Source of the DNA: an uncultured Oscillibacter sp.
GTDB taxonomy: Bacteria > Bacillota > Clostridia > Oscillospirales > Oscillospiraceae
Direction of reading: 5' to 3'
NCBI GenBank assembly: GCA_910579435.1
Contig: CAJTVF010000006.1
Location: forward strand, 19,727 to 83,726
DNA length: 64,000 nucleotides
A program made the position numbers and the translations under genes. Shown in pieces: positions 43,272-50,859 of the stretch. Each line of letters begins with the position of its first letter. Position 1 is the first letter of the stretch. The notes under the pieces are model-generated. The model was not told the DNA's origin and ran no database searches. It was given only the letters and a program-made list of their open reading frames with translations.

Positions 43272-43434
43272 GGAACCACTGATTAAATCCCCGCATACAG
43301 CTTCACGCCATAAATTCTCGCTGGACTGCGTTAGAAAATCTTGAAATCCGCCAGGATTCCTGCGATTTTCTTCCTTGCCAGCAGAAATTTCTGGCGCAAA
43401 TCTGCACACGTTGATTTAATCAGTGCTTCCTTAA
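43268..43434 (+). mobile_element. MITE-like element A, copy 3 (167 bp)
   Basis: TTAA-flanked, left end TTAAGGAACCACTGATTA and right end the complement of TTAAGGAAGCACTGATTA. Its first TTAA overlaps the stop codon of the methyltransferase gene (GAA TTT TAA). It is followed at once by the dprA promoter. Confidence 0.85.
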
Positions 43435-43437
43435 AAA

Positions 43438-43466
43438 TTGACGCTTGCATTTTGGCTTTATTTAAT
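43438..43466 (+). promoter_or_regulatory. dprA promoter
   Basis: TTGACG (43438-43443), 17-bp spacer, TTTAAT (43461-43466), in an AT-rich patch just outside MITE A. Confidence 0.6.
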
Positions 43467-43504
43467 ATAGTATAAAAAACCTTGGTAATGAGGAGGGGCG
43501 GGAC

Positions 43505-44704
43505 ATGCTGAAATACTGGGTGTGGCTGGCGGAGCTTCCAAGGCTGAAGGGCCCGGAGCGGCTGGCGCTTCTGCGGCATTTCGGTTCGCCGGAGGAGCTG
43601 TTCTTTGCCGACCGGGAGGAATTGCTCCTGGTCGAGGGCTTGCCGCCGGCCAGGGCAGAGCTGGCCCTGAACCGGGACCTCTCCGCCGCCGACCGCATTC
43701 TGGCGGACTGCCAGGGGCTGGGCCAGCGGATTATGACCATTCAGGACGCGGAGTATCCCCAGCGTCTGCGGAATATCTTTAACCCGCCCCTGGTGCTCTA
43801 CGTCAAGGGGCGGATGCCCGTCATGGACGAGGAGGCGGCCATCGCGGTGGTGGGCACCCGGGAGTGCACGCCCTACGGAACCGCCTGCGGAGAGCGGCTG
43901 GGCCGGGAGCTGGCGGCTTCCGGCGCGGTGGTAGTGACAGGGCTGGCCCGGGGCGTGGATTCCGCCGCCGCCCGGGGAGCCCTCCGGGCGGGCGGAACCG
44001 TCGTGGGCGTGACGGGCGGCGGTCTGGATGTCGTCTATCCCCCGGAAAATGGAGACTTGTACGCCGACGTCGCCGCCACGGGGGTGCTGCTGTCCGAGTA
44101 TCCGCCGGGTTCCCCGCCGGATAAAGCCCACTTTCCCGTCCGAAACCGGATTATGTCCGGCCTCAGCGTGGCCGCTCTGGTGGTGGAGGCCCCGGGGCAC
44201 AGCGGCGCGCTCATCACCGCCCGGCTGGCCCTGGAGCAGGGCCGGGAGGTTTACGCCGTCCCCGGTCCCATCGACGCCCCGGACAGCGTGGGCTGCAACC
44301 GCCTGATCCGGGACGGCGCGGGCCTGGCGGCGGAGGGCTGGGACATCCTCCGGGATTTCCAGGAGCGTTTCCCGGAAAAGCTGCGTCCCGCTCGGAAGCT
44401 CCCGGCCTGGACGCCCCTGCCCACCCGGCGGCGGGCCGAGCCCCGGCGGAAGCCGGAGCCTGCTCCGGAGCCGGAAAAAGCGCCCGCGCTCCGGGCCGTG
44501 AGCCGGGAGGGCCTGACGGACGATCAGATCGCCCTTCTTGGGGTGCTGGAGCCGGAGGGCCCCGTTCAAGTGGACGATTTAATCGAAAGCACCGGCATTC
44601 CCGCCCGGCGGGTTTCGTCGGCCCTGACCATGCTGGAGATTGACGGCTGCGTACGGCAGCATGACGGCAAGCGGTACACACGGACCGTAGCGCTGACGGA
44701 ATAA
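43505..44704 (+). CDS. dprA: DNA-processing protein A (Smf)
   Basis: Loads RecA on incoming single-stranded DNA in transformation (399 aa). An N-terminal helix-hairpin-like region comes first. The Rossmann-fold DprA core follows ('VVGTRECTPYGTACGERLG', 'VVVTGLARGVDSAAARGAL', 'YPPENGDLYA', 'VRNRIMSGLSVAALVVEA'). A Pro/Arg-rich linker (about 295-330) leads to a C-terminal winged-helix DML1-like domain. It is upstream of topA, the usual Firmicute dprA-topA pair. Confidence 0.95.
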   Translation: MLKYWVWLAELPRLKGPERLALLRHFGSPEELFFADREELLLVEGLPPARAELALNRDLSAADRILADCQGLGQRIMTIQDAEYPQRLRNIFNPPLVLYVKGRMPVMDEEAAIAVVGTRECTPYGTACGERLGRELAASGAVVVTGLARGVDSAAARGALRAGGTVVGVTGGGLDVVYPPENGDLYADVAATGVLLSEYPPGSPPDKAHFPVRNRIMSGLSVAALVVEAPGHSGALITARLALEQGREVYAVPGPIDAPDSVGCNRLIRDGAGLAAEGWDILRDFQERFPEKLRPARKLPAWTPLPTRRRAEPRRKPEPAPEPEKAPALRAVSREGLTDDQIALLGVLEPEGPVQVDDLIESTGIPARRVSSALTMLEIDGCVRQHDGKRYTRTVALTE

Positions 44705-44752
44705 CGCGAATTTCATTCCCCTCCCGCGGGGCGGGAAACAACGGAGGTAACT

Positions 44753-47122
44753 ATGTCAAAGCAGTATCTGGTCATCGTGGAATCCCCGGCGAAGGCCAAG
44801 ACCATCGGAAAGTATCTGGGGAAGGAGTACACCGTTAAGGCCTGTATGGGCCACCTGCGGGATCTGCCCAAGAGCAAGCTGGGCGTGGACCCGGAGCAGG
44901 ATTTTGAGCCGGTTTACCAGCCCATCAAGGGCAAGGAAGATATCATCAAGGATCTGAAAAAATCCGCCAAGGCGGCGGACACCGTGTTTCTGGCAACCGA
45001 CCCGGACCGGGAGGGGGAGGCCATCTCCTGGCACTTAAAGCACCTTCTGGACCTGCCGGACGAGAAGACCCGGCGGGTGACCTTCAACGAAATCACAAAA
45101 AAAGTGGTCCAGGAGAGCATCCAGTCCCCCCGGGCCATCGACCAGAACCTGGTGGACGCCCAGCAGGCCCGGCGCATCCTGGACCGGCTGGTGGGCTATG
45201 AGCTGAGCCCCCTGCTGTGGAAAAAGGTCCGCCGGGGCCTCTCCGCCGGGCGGGTCCAGTCCGTGGCCACCCGGATGGTGGACGACCGGGAGCGGGAGAT
45301 CGAGGCCTTCCAGCCGGAGGAGTACTGGACCCTGGATGTGAACCTCCTGGGCGGCCACAAGCCCTTTGCCGCCCGCTACCACGGGAAGGACGGGAAGAAG
45401 GCGGAGCTGAAAAGCCAGGCCGAGGTGGACGCGGTGGTCCGGGAGACGGAAAACGCCGCCTTCTCGGTGAAGAGCGTGAAGCGCACCGACAAGCACCGGA
45501 GCCCCTCGCCGCCCTTCACCACCTCCACCATGCAGCAGGAGGCCTCCCGGAAGCTGAGCATGACCCCCCGGCGGACCATGGCCATCGCCCAGCAGCTCTA
45601 TGAGGGCGTGGACATCGCCGGGGAGGGCACCGTGGGCCTCATCACCTATATGCGTACCGACTCCCTGCGCCTTTCCGAGGAGGCCCTGGCGGAGGCCAAG
45701 AGCTTTATCCTGGGCCGCTACGGGGACGCCTACGCCAAAACCAACCGCTATAAGGCCAAGGCCAATGCCCAGGACGCCCACGAGGCCATCCGCCCCAGCA
45801 ACGTCCGCTGGACCCCGGAGGATTTGAAAGCCGACCTCACTGGGGAGCAGTACCGGCTTTACCGCCTGATTTGGAGCCGCTTTGTGGCCTGCCAGATGTC
45901 CAACGCCGTGTACGACAGCGTGTCCGTGGAGATCGAGGCCAGCCGCCACGACTTCCGGGCCAGCTCCTCCAGCCTGAAATTCGCGGGTTACACCGCCGTT
46001 TATGAAGAAGGCAAGGACGAGGAGAAGGAGGAAAAGGAATCTCCCCTGCCGGAGCTCCAGGAGGGGGACGCCCTGGAGCTGAAGGACTTCGCACCCAGCC
46101 AGCACTTCACCCAGCCCCCCGCCCGGTATACCGACGCGTCCCTCATCCGGGCAATGGAGGAGCAGGGCATCGGACGGCCCTCCACCTACGCCCCCACCGT
46201 GTCCACGATTCTGGACCGGATGTATGTAGAAAAAGAGGGCAAGTATTTAAAAATCACCAACCTGGGCCGGGTGGTGACGGAGCTGATGAAGGATAAGTTC
46301 ACCGACATCGCCGATCTGAAATTCACCGCCCACATGGAGGAGAAGCTGGACTCCGTGGAGGGGGGGAGCATCCCCTGGAAGGGGGTCCTGCGGGATTTCT
46401 ACGGGGACTTCGACAAGAACCTCAAGCAGGCGGAGCAGGACCTGGAGGGCGTGCGCATCAAGGTGCCCGACGAGGTGTCCACGGAAGTGTGCCCCGAGTG
46501 CGGGCGGAACCTGGTGGTGAAAATGGGCCGGTTCGGACGCTTCCTGGCCTGTCCCGGCTTCCCGGATTGCAGCTTCACCATGCCCCTGGTGGTGGAGATG
46601 CCGGGCCGCTGTCCCAAGTGCGGCGGGCGGCTGATGAAGCGGACGGGAAAGAGCAAGAAAAACGGGAAGCAGTACACCTACTACTGCTGTGAGCACACCA
46701 CCAGCAAGGTGGAGGCGGAAAAATGCGACTTCATGACCTGGGACGTGCCGGTAAAGGACGACTGCCCGGCCTGTGGGCAGACCATGTTCAAGAAAGCGGG
46801 CAAGGGAGCCCGGAAGCCCTTCTGCATCAACCCGGCGTGCTCCAACTTCCTGCCGGAGGACAAACGGGGCTATCCCCGCTTCGCCGCCAAGAAGGAGGGG
46901 GACACGGAGCCCGCCGCAGTAGAGGAGAAGCCCGCCGCCAAAAAGACAGCAGCGAAAACCACAAAGGCCGCCTCCGCCAAAAAGACGGCGGCGAAAACCA
47001 CGAAAGCCGCCTCGAAGAAGAACCCCACAGCGAAGCCCGCCGCAAAAAAGACCACTGCGGCGAAGAAAACCGCCGCCGCGAAAAAGACCGCCGCCAAGAA
47101 AGACGAGACGCCGGAGGGCTAA
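44753..47122 (+). CDS. topA: DNA topoisomerase I
   Basis: Type IA topoisomerase (789 aa) relaxing negative supercoils. Toprim domain is at residues 3-115 ('VIVESPAKAKTIGKYLGK', 'ATDPDREGEAISWHL'). The catalytic Tyr is in 'GLITYMRTDSLRLS'. Three C-terminal zinc-ribbon repeats have CxxC pairs ('CPECGRNL', 'CPKCGGRL', 'CPACGQTM'). The last about 65 residues are a Lys/Ala/Thr tail of repeated 'KKTAAKTTKAAS' units. It overlaps the convergent 82-aa gene by 4 bp. Confidence 0.96.
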   Translation: MSKQYLVIVESPAKAKTIGKYLGKEYTVKACMGHLRDLPKSKLGVDPEQDFEPVYQPIKGKEDIIKDLKKSAKAADTVFLATDPDREGEAISWHLKHLLDLPDEKTRRVTFNEITKKVVQESIQSPRAIDQNLVDAQQARRILDRLVGYELSPLLWKKVRRGLSAGRVQSVATRMVDDREREIEAFQPEEYWTLDVNLLGGHKPFAARYHGKDGKKAELKSQAEVDAVVRETENAAFSVKSVKRTDKHRSPSPPFTTSTMQQEASRKLSMTPRRTMAIAQQLYEGVDIAGEGTVGLITYMRTDSLRLSEEALAEAKSFILGRYGDAYAKTNRYKAKANAQDAHEAIRPSNVRWTPEDLKADLTGEQYRLYRLIWSRFVACQMSNAVYDSVSVEIEASRHDFRASSSSLKFAGYTAVYEEGKDEEKEEKESPLPELQEGDALELKDFAPSQHFTQPPARYTDASLIRAMEEQGIGRPSTYAPTVSTILDRMYVEKEGKYLKITNLGRVVTELMKDKFTDIADLKFTAHMEEKLDSVEGGSIPWKGVLRDFYGDFDKNLKQAEQDLEGVRIKVPDEVSTEVCPECGRNLVVKMGRFGRFLACPGFPDCSFTMPLVVEMPGRCPKCGGRLMKRTGKSKKNGKQYTYYCCEHTTSKVEAEKCDFMTWDVPVKDDCPACGQTMFKKAGKGARKPFCINPACSNFLPEDKRGYPRFAAKKEGDTEPAAVEEKPAAKKTAAKTTKAASAKKTAAKTTKAASKKNPTAKPAAKKTTAAKKTAAAKKTAAKKDETPEG
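46945..47105 (+). repeat. direct repeats encoding the TopA Lys/Ala tail
   Basis: Near-identical 30-bp units (for example 46947-46976 and 46977-47006) with synonymous differences encode the 'KKTAAKTTKAAS' repeats. Shorter AAG/GCC-rich units follow to the stop codon. Confidence 0.65.
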
Positions 47123-47367
47123 GAAAGCTCTCTGGCGGCGGCGAAGGCGGCCTGGAACATGGCTTCCATTTCCATGCGGGCACGGGCGCTCAGCGTCAGA
47201 ATGTACTGCTGAAGGAGTGGGTGGCAGGACTCCGGCAGGGCGGCGGAAAGCGCGCCGTAGAGCCGGGCGAGTTCTGTGGCATAGGTGTCCCGCTCGAAGC
47301 CGTCTATGTAGCGGTCCAGGCCGCACGCGCGGAGTTCGTCGCAGATGGTTTGCATTAAGGGTGACAT
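47119..47367 (-). CDS. hypothetical protein, 82 aa, divergent from an XRE regulator
   Basis: Not recognised. An all-helical, soluble 82-aa protein with no membrane segment ('LQTICDELRACGLDRYIDGF'-like N-terminus, 'RMEMEAMFQAAFAAARELS' end). RBS AGGAGG lies 6 bp before ATG 47367. It is divergent from the small XRE gene across a 71-bp AT-rich gap containing two operator-like palindromes. The two probably form one self-regulated module. Confidence 0.65.
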   Translation of the reverse strand: MSPLMQTICDELRACGLDRYIDGFERDTYATELARLYGALSAALPESCHPLLQQYILTLSARARMEMEAMFQAAFAAARELS

Positions 47368-47384
47368 AGGGTTGCCTCCTATAA

Positions 47385-47423
47385 TTGAATTTACAATTCA
47401 ATTATAGTGAATTCTAAATTCAA
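47385..47423. promoter_or_regulatory. tandem operator-like palindromes between the 82-aa and XRE genes
   Basis: TTGAATTTACAATTCAA (47385-47401) and GTGAATTCTAAATTCAA (47407-47423) have centres 22 bp apart, about two helical turns. This suits cooperative binding of a Cro/C1-type dimer. The segment is much more AT-rich than its surroundings. Confidence 0.65.
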
Positions 47424-47438
47424 AGTCAAGGGGGTAGT

Positions 47439-47648
47439 ATGGAAATTTTTGCTGAGCGCCTAAAAAACCTCCGCAAAGAAGGACGGTTTACTTCGAAAGA
47501 GGTTGCAGAATATATGGGTATTGGGCAAAGGGCCTATCTCTATTATGAATCAGCAGTCCATTACCCCGATGTCCCTGGCCTAATGAAGCTGGCAGATTTC
47601 TTTGGGGTGTCTACCGATTATCTGTTAGGGCGCTCTGAGGAGAGATAG
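47439..47648 (+). CDS. small XRE-family (Cro/C1-type) regulator
   Basis: A 69-aa stand-alone helix-turn-helix protein: 'MEIFAERLKNLRKEGRFTSK', 'VAEYMGIGQRAYLYYES' and the typical end 'LADFFGVSTDYLLGRSE'. Codon use is AT-richer than in neighbouring genes, hinting at acquisition. It is likely to bind the two palindromes just upstream and control both itself and the divergent 82-aa gene. This pattern resembles phage or addiction-type modules, but no toxin is recognisable. Confidence 0.88.
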   Translation: MEIFAERLKNLRKEGRFTSKEVAEYMGIGQRAYLYYESAVHYPDVPGLMKLADFFGVSTDYLLGRSEER

Positions 47649-47658
47649 GTGGAAACTT

Positions 47659-47937
47659 GGGGGAATGGCCTGACCAGGGGGTCAGGCCCCACAAGGAAAG
47701 TGCAAGCTCCTACCCAGGCACCAGCATTTTGGGGTGTTCTACCGGAGTGTCAGCATTGCAAAGACTGTCTTAACAGGGTGTTCTACTGATAGAAGGACCC
47801 AAAAACGGCCCGAAGGGCCATTACTTCCTTTTCTCTTTTGGACCGTGCACGGCCCGTTTTCTCTTTTCCTTCTGGAAGGAAAAGAGAAAATGGGGGGTGC
47901 AAAGGACCAGCCATCTTCATGGCTGAAACTCCCCCGC
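47659..47937 (+). repeat. structured intergenic repeat, copy 2 (upstream of trmFO)
   Basis: Same block order as 7480-7883. GGCCTGACC-AGGG-GGTCAGGCC is at 47667-47688 and TTCTA-CTGA-TAGAA follows. A perfect 16-bp Y/R hairpin (47857-47872 with 47875-47890) comes next, then AGCCAT-CTTC-ATGGCT (47909-47924) inside GGGGGG/CCCCC (47892-47897/47931-47935). It ends 42 bp before the trmFO start, so it lies in that gene's leader or just upstream. The 331-bp gap between the XRE gene and trmFO contains little else. Confidence 0.75.
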
Positions 47938-47979
47938 CCGTCAGGGCGAGACCAAACTCCCCCACCAGGAGGCGACCCC

Positions 47980-49290
47980 ATGCAGGTAACTGTAATCGGC
48001 GCCGGCCTAGCCGGCAGCGAATGCGCCTGGCAGCTCGCCAGCCGCGGCATCCAAGTAACTCTTCGGGAGATGAAGCCGGAGAAAAAAACCCCCGCCCATG
48101 AAACAGAATACTTCGCGGAGCTCTGCTGCTCCAACTCCCTGCGGAGCGACCAGCTGGAAAACGCCGTAGGCCTTCTCAAGGAGGAGCTCCGCCGCCTGGA
48201 CTCCCTGATTTTGTCCTGTGCCGACGCCACCCGCGTCGAGGCCGGAGGGGCTCTGGCGGTGGACCGCCACGGCTTTGCACGGCTGGTGACGGAGCGGATC
48301 GCGGAACATCCCAACATCACCGTGGTCCCCGGCGAGGTCACCGGCCTCCCCGGGGGCGAGGTTGTGGTCGCCTCCGGCCCCCTGACCTCCGACGCCCTGG
48401 CGGAGCGCCTCCAGGCCCTCCTGGGCGGGGAGGAGACCGCCCTCCACTTCTACGACGCGGCGGCCCCCCTGGTCTCCGCCGAGAGCATCGACATGGAAAA
48501 AGCCTGGATGGGCTCCCGCTATGACCGGGGCACCGCCGACTACGTGAACTGCCCCATGTCCGAGGAGGAGTACGGGGCCTTCTGGCAGGCCCTTACCACC
48601 GCCCGTGAGGCGGAGGTCCACGGCTTCGAGGACCAGAAGGTCTTCGAGGGCTGCATGCCCGTGGAGGTCATGGCCCGGCGGGGCCGGGAGACCCTTTGCT
48701 ACGGGCCCTTGAAGCCCCGGGGCCTGACGGACCCCAGGACGGGGAAGGAGCCCTATGCCGTGGTCCAGCTCCGGCGGGACAACCGGGAGGGCAGCGTCTA
48801 TAACCTGGTGGGCTTCCAGACCCATCTGCGCTTCCCGGAACAGCGGCGGGTGTTCTCCATGATCCCCGCCCTTCACGACGCGGAGTTCCTCCGCTACGGG
48901 GTGATGCACCGGAACACGTTTTTGAACTCCCCCCGGCTTCTGGACCGCTATTACCGCCTCAAGGCGGAGCCCCGGATTTCCTTCGCCGGGCAGATGACCG
49001 GCGTGGAGGGCTACGTGGAGTCCGCCGCCAGCGGCTTCCTGGTGGGCGTGGAGACGGCCCGCCGTCTCCGGGGACTGTCCCCGGTGGACTTCCCCCAGGA
49101 GACCGCCATAGGCGCGCTGGGGCTGTACATTTCCAACCAGTCCGTCACGGCCTTCCAGCCTATGAACATCAACTTCGGCATCATGCCGCCACTGGGCCAT
49201 CGGGTCCGGGGGAAGCGGAACAAGAACGCGGAGCTGTCCCAGAGGGCCTTGAAGATCATAGACGGCCTGCGGGAGACCGTGCTGGAGTAA
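47980..49290 (+). CDS. trmFO: tRNA (uracil-54-C5) methyltransferase, folate/FAD-dependent
   Basis: Makes ribothymidine-54 in tRNA using methylene-THF and FADH2 (436 aa). The FAD-binding N-terminus is 'VTVIGAGLAGSECAWQLASR'. Further signatures are 'ELCCSNSLRSDQLENAVGLL', 'FEGCMPVEVMARRG', 'YGPLKPRGLTDPRTG' and 'NINFGIMPPL'. Start ATG 47980 has AGGAGGCGACCCC. The frame is open to 47734 only through the repeat element. First of the trmFO-plsX-acpP-rnc series; links to folate supply by FolT/FolC. Confidence 0.95.
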   Translation: MQVTVIGAGLAGSECAWQLASRGIQVTLREMKPEKKTPAHETEYFAELCCSNSLRSDQLENAVGLLKEELRRLDSLILSCADATRVEAGGALAVDRHGFARLVTERIAEHPNITVVPGEVTGLPGGEVVVASGPLTSDALAERLQALLGGEETALHFYDAAAPLVSAESIDMEKAWMGSRYDRGTADYVNCPMSEEEYGAFWQALTTAREAEVHGFEDQKVFEGCMPVEVMARRGRETLCYGPLKPRGLTDPRTGKEPYAVVQLRRDNREGSVYNLVGFQTHLRFPEQRRVFSMIPALHDAEFLRYGVMHRNTFLNSPRLLDRYYRLKAEPRISFAGQMTGVEGYVESAASGFLVGVETARRLRGLSPVDFPQETAIGALGLYISNQSVTAFQPMNINFGIMPPLGHRVRGKRNKNAELSQRALKIIDGLRETVLE

Positions 49291-49324
49291 TAAACAGAGA
49301 AACGAACACAAGGGAGGGTCAAGC

Positions 49325-50371
49325 ATGAAAATCATCGTGGACGCCATGGGCGGGGACAACGCCCCGCTGGCCGTGGTCCAGGGGGCCCTGGAGGCCCACC
49401 GGGAATACGGCACCGACGTGATTTTAGTGGGCCGCATGGCCGGCATTTTGAAGGCCGTGGAGCAGTGCGGGGAGAAGAACCTCCCCTCCGGGGTGGAAAT
49501 CCGGGACGCGTCGGAGGTGGTGGAAATCGCCGACGACCCCGCCACCGCCTTCAAGAGGAAAAAGGACTCCTCACTGACGGTGGGGCTGAACCTGCTGAAG
49601 GGAGGGGAGGGGGACGCCTTCGTCTCCGCCGGGTCCACCGGGGCCCTGCTGGCGGGGGCGACCCTGGTGGTGAAGCGCATCCGGGGAATCCGCCGGGCGG
49701 CCATGGGGCCGGTGCTTCCCACAGCGGAGGGGCGGATGCTCTTGTGCGACTGCGGGGCCAATGCCGAGTGTACGCCGGAGTACCTGCTCCAGTTCGCATA
49801 CCTGGGGAACTACTACGCCAAGCGGGTCCTGGGGGTGGAGCGGCCCCGGGTGGCCCTGCTGAACATCGGCGCGGAGGCGGAGAAGGGCGACGCGCTCCGC
49901 CAGGAGGCCCACGCCCTGCTGGCCGAGGCGGCGGAGGCCGGGCGGCTCCGCTTTGTGGGCAACCTGGAGGCCGGGGACGCCATGCTGGGCGGGGCGGACG
50001 TGCTGGTGGCTGACGGCTTCACCGGAAACGTCATGCTGAAATCCCTGGAGGGCACCGCCAAGTTCCTTTTGAAGGAGCTGAAGAAGGTTTTCCTCTCCAG
50101 CACCAGGACGAAAATCGCGGCGGGGCTGGTGAAGGGGGACCTGGCGGAGATGAAAAAGCTGCTGGACCCCAGCGAGGTGGGAGGGACCCCCTTCCTGGGC
50201 ATCTCCAAGCCTGTCATCAAAGCCCACGGCTCCTCCGACGCCCGGGCCATCCGCAACGCCATCCTCCGGGCGGAGGAATACGCCGCCAGCGGCTTCATCG
50301 CGGACGTCCAGGAGAATATCGAATTGATGAAAGTCGGGGCAGAGAGGCAAAATTTGCCGGATGCCCCTTGA
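49325..50371 (+). CDS. plsX: phosphate acyltransferase PlsX
   Basis: Converts acyl-ACP to acyl-phosphate for phospholipid synthesis (348 aa). It opens 'MKIIVDAMGGDNAPLAVVQG', with 'FVSAGSTGALLAGATLVV', 'LLNIGAEAEKGDALRQEA' and 'VADGFTGNVMLKSLEG'. It is followed by acpP, the usual partner. Its TGA stop is inside the -35 (TTGACA) of the acpP promoter. Confidence 0.96.
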   Translation: MKIIVDAMGGDNAPLAVVQGALEAHREYGTDVILVGRMAGILKAVEQCGEKNLPSGVEIRDASEVVEIADDPATAFKRKKDSSLTVGLNLLKGGEGDAFVSAGSTGALLAGATLVVKRIRGIRRAAMGPVLPTAEGRMLLCDCGANAECTPEYLLQFAYLGNYYAKRVLGVERPRVALLNIGAEAEKGDALRQEAHALLAEAAEAGRLRFVGNLEAGDAMLGGADVLVADGFTGNVMLKSLEGTAKFLLKELKKVFLSSTRTKIAAGLVKGDLAEMKKLLDPSEVGGTPFLGISKPVIKAHGSSDARAIRNAILRAEEYAASGFIADVQENIELMKVGAERQNLPDAP

Positions 50372-50397
50372 CAGAGCGGTAGGGGTTGCCGTATGAT
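50368..50397 (+). promoter_or_regulatory. acpP promoter
   Basis: TTGACA (50368-50373), 18-bp spacer, TATGAT (50392-50397), overlapping the plsX stop codon. Confidence 0.65.
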
Positions 50398-50450
50398 AGG
50401 CTTCATGAAAGGCTTGCACGGGAAGAAGTCTATGAAGGAGTGAAACGGTA

Positions 50451-50699
50451 ATGTCAAACGAAGAGATTTTAAAGATCCTGCGGGAGCTGGTGGCGGAGCA
50501 GTTCGCCAAGGAGCCGGAGGAAATCGGCATGGATACCGCTTTCGAGGGGGACCTGGGGGCGGACTCCGTGGACCTGGTAGAGCTGGTCATGGCCATGGAA
50601 GAGGAATTCGAGGTCGGCGAGATCGAGGAGGAGGAGCTTTCCTCCCTCAAGACCGTGGGCGACGCGGTGAACTACCTGGCCAACAAGCTGAATAAATAA
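50451..50699 (+). CDS. acpP: acyl carrier protein
   Basis: An 82-aa acidic four-helix carrier. The phosphopantetheine-accepting serine is in 'LGADSVDLVELVMAMEEEF', the standard ACP motif. It lies between plsX and rnc, as in most Firmicutes, and serves fatty-acid synthesis. It has its own strong promoter in addition to read-through from plsX. Confidence 0.96.
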   Translation: MSNEEILKILRELVAEQFAKEPEEIGMDTAFEGDLGADSVDLVELVMAMEEEFEVGEIEEEELSSLKTVGDAVNYLANKLNK

Positions 50700-50799
50700 G
50701 GCAACTGAGCATCATCGAAAAAGCGACAAGCGCTAGCTGACGGGAAGGAAGATCGTTACGGGAGAAACCCGGGAGGGGGCCTTTCGTTTCCAATCATCC

Positions 50800-50852
50800 G
50801 TTTTTCAACGTGTTGAAAAACTGGCCCCGTCGAAAACACTTTTTCGACGGGG
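50800..50852 (+). promoter_or_regulatory. two abutting hairpins in the rnc leader, the second covering the RBS
   Basis: Hairpin 1: GTTTTTCAAC (50800-50809) / GTTGAAAAAC (50812-50821), 2-nt loop. Hairpin 2: 12-bp perfect stem CCCCGTCGAAAA (50825-50836) / TTTTCGACGGGG (50841-50852), 4-nt loop, ending 7 nt before the rnc ATG. The only Shine-Dalgarno-like stretch (ACGGGGGA) lies in its 3' arm. The hairpins could be a terminator for acpP, an RNase III processing site, or a translation block. Confidence 0.6.
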
Positions 50853-50859
50853 GACCGCT

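Noticed and set aside
47739..48341. Minus-strand ORFs overlapping the trmFO leader
   Set aside because: They arise from the Y/R hairpin of the repeat and the antisense of trmFO; similar junk frames appear at the other repeat copy.
50700..50799. Possible riboswitch in the acpP-rnc gap
   Set aside because: No match to any aptamer consensus I know; only the two downstream hairpins are clear.
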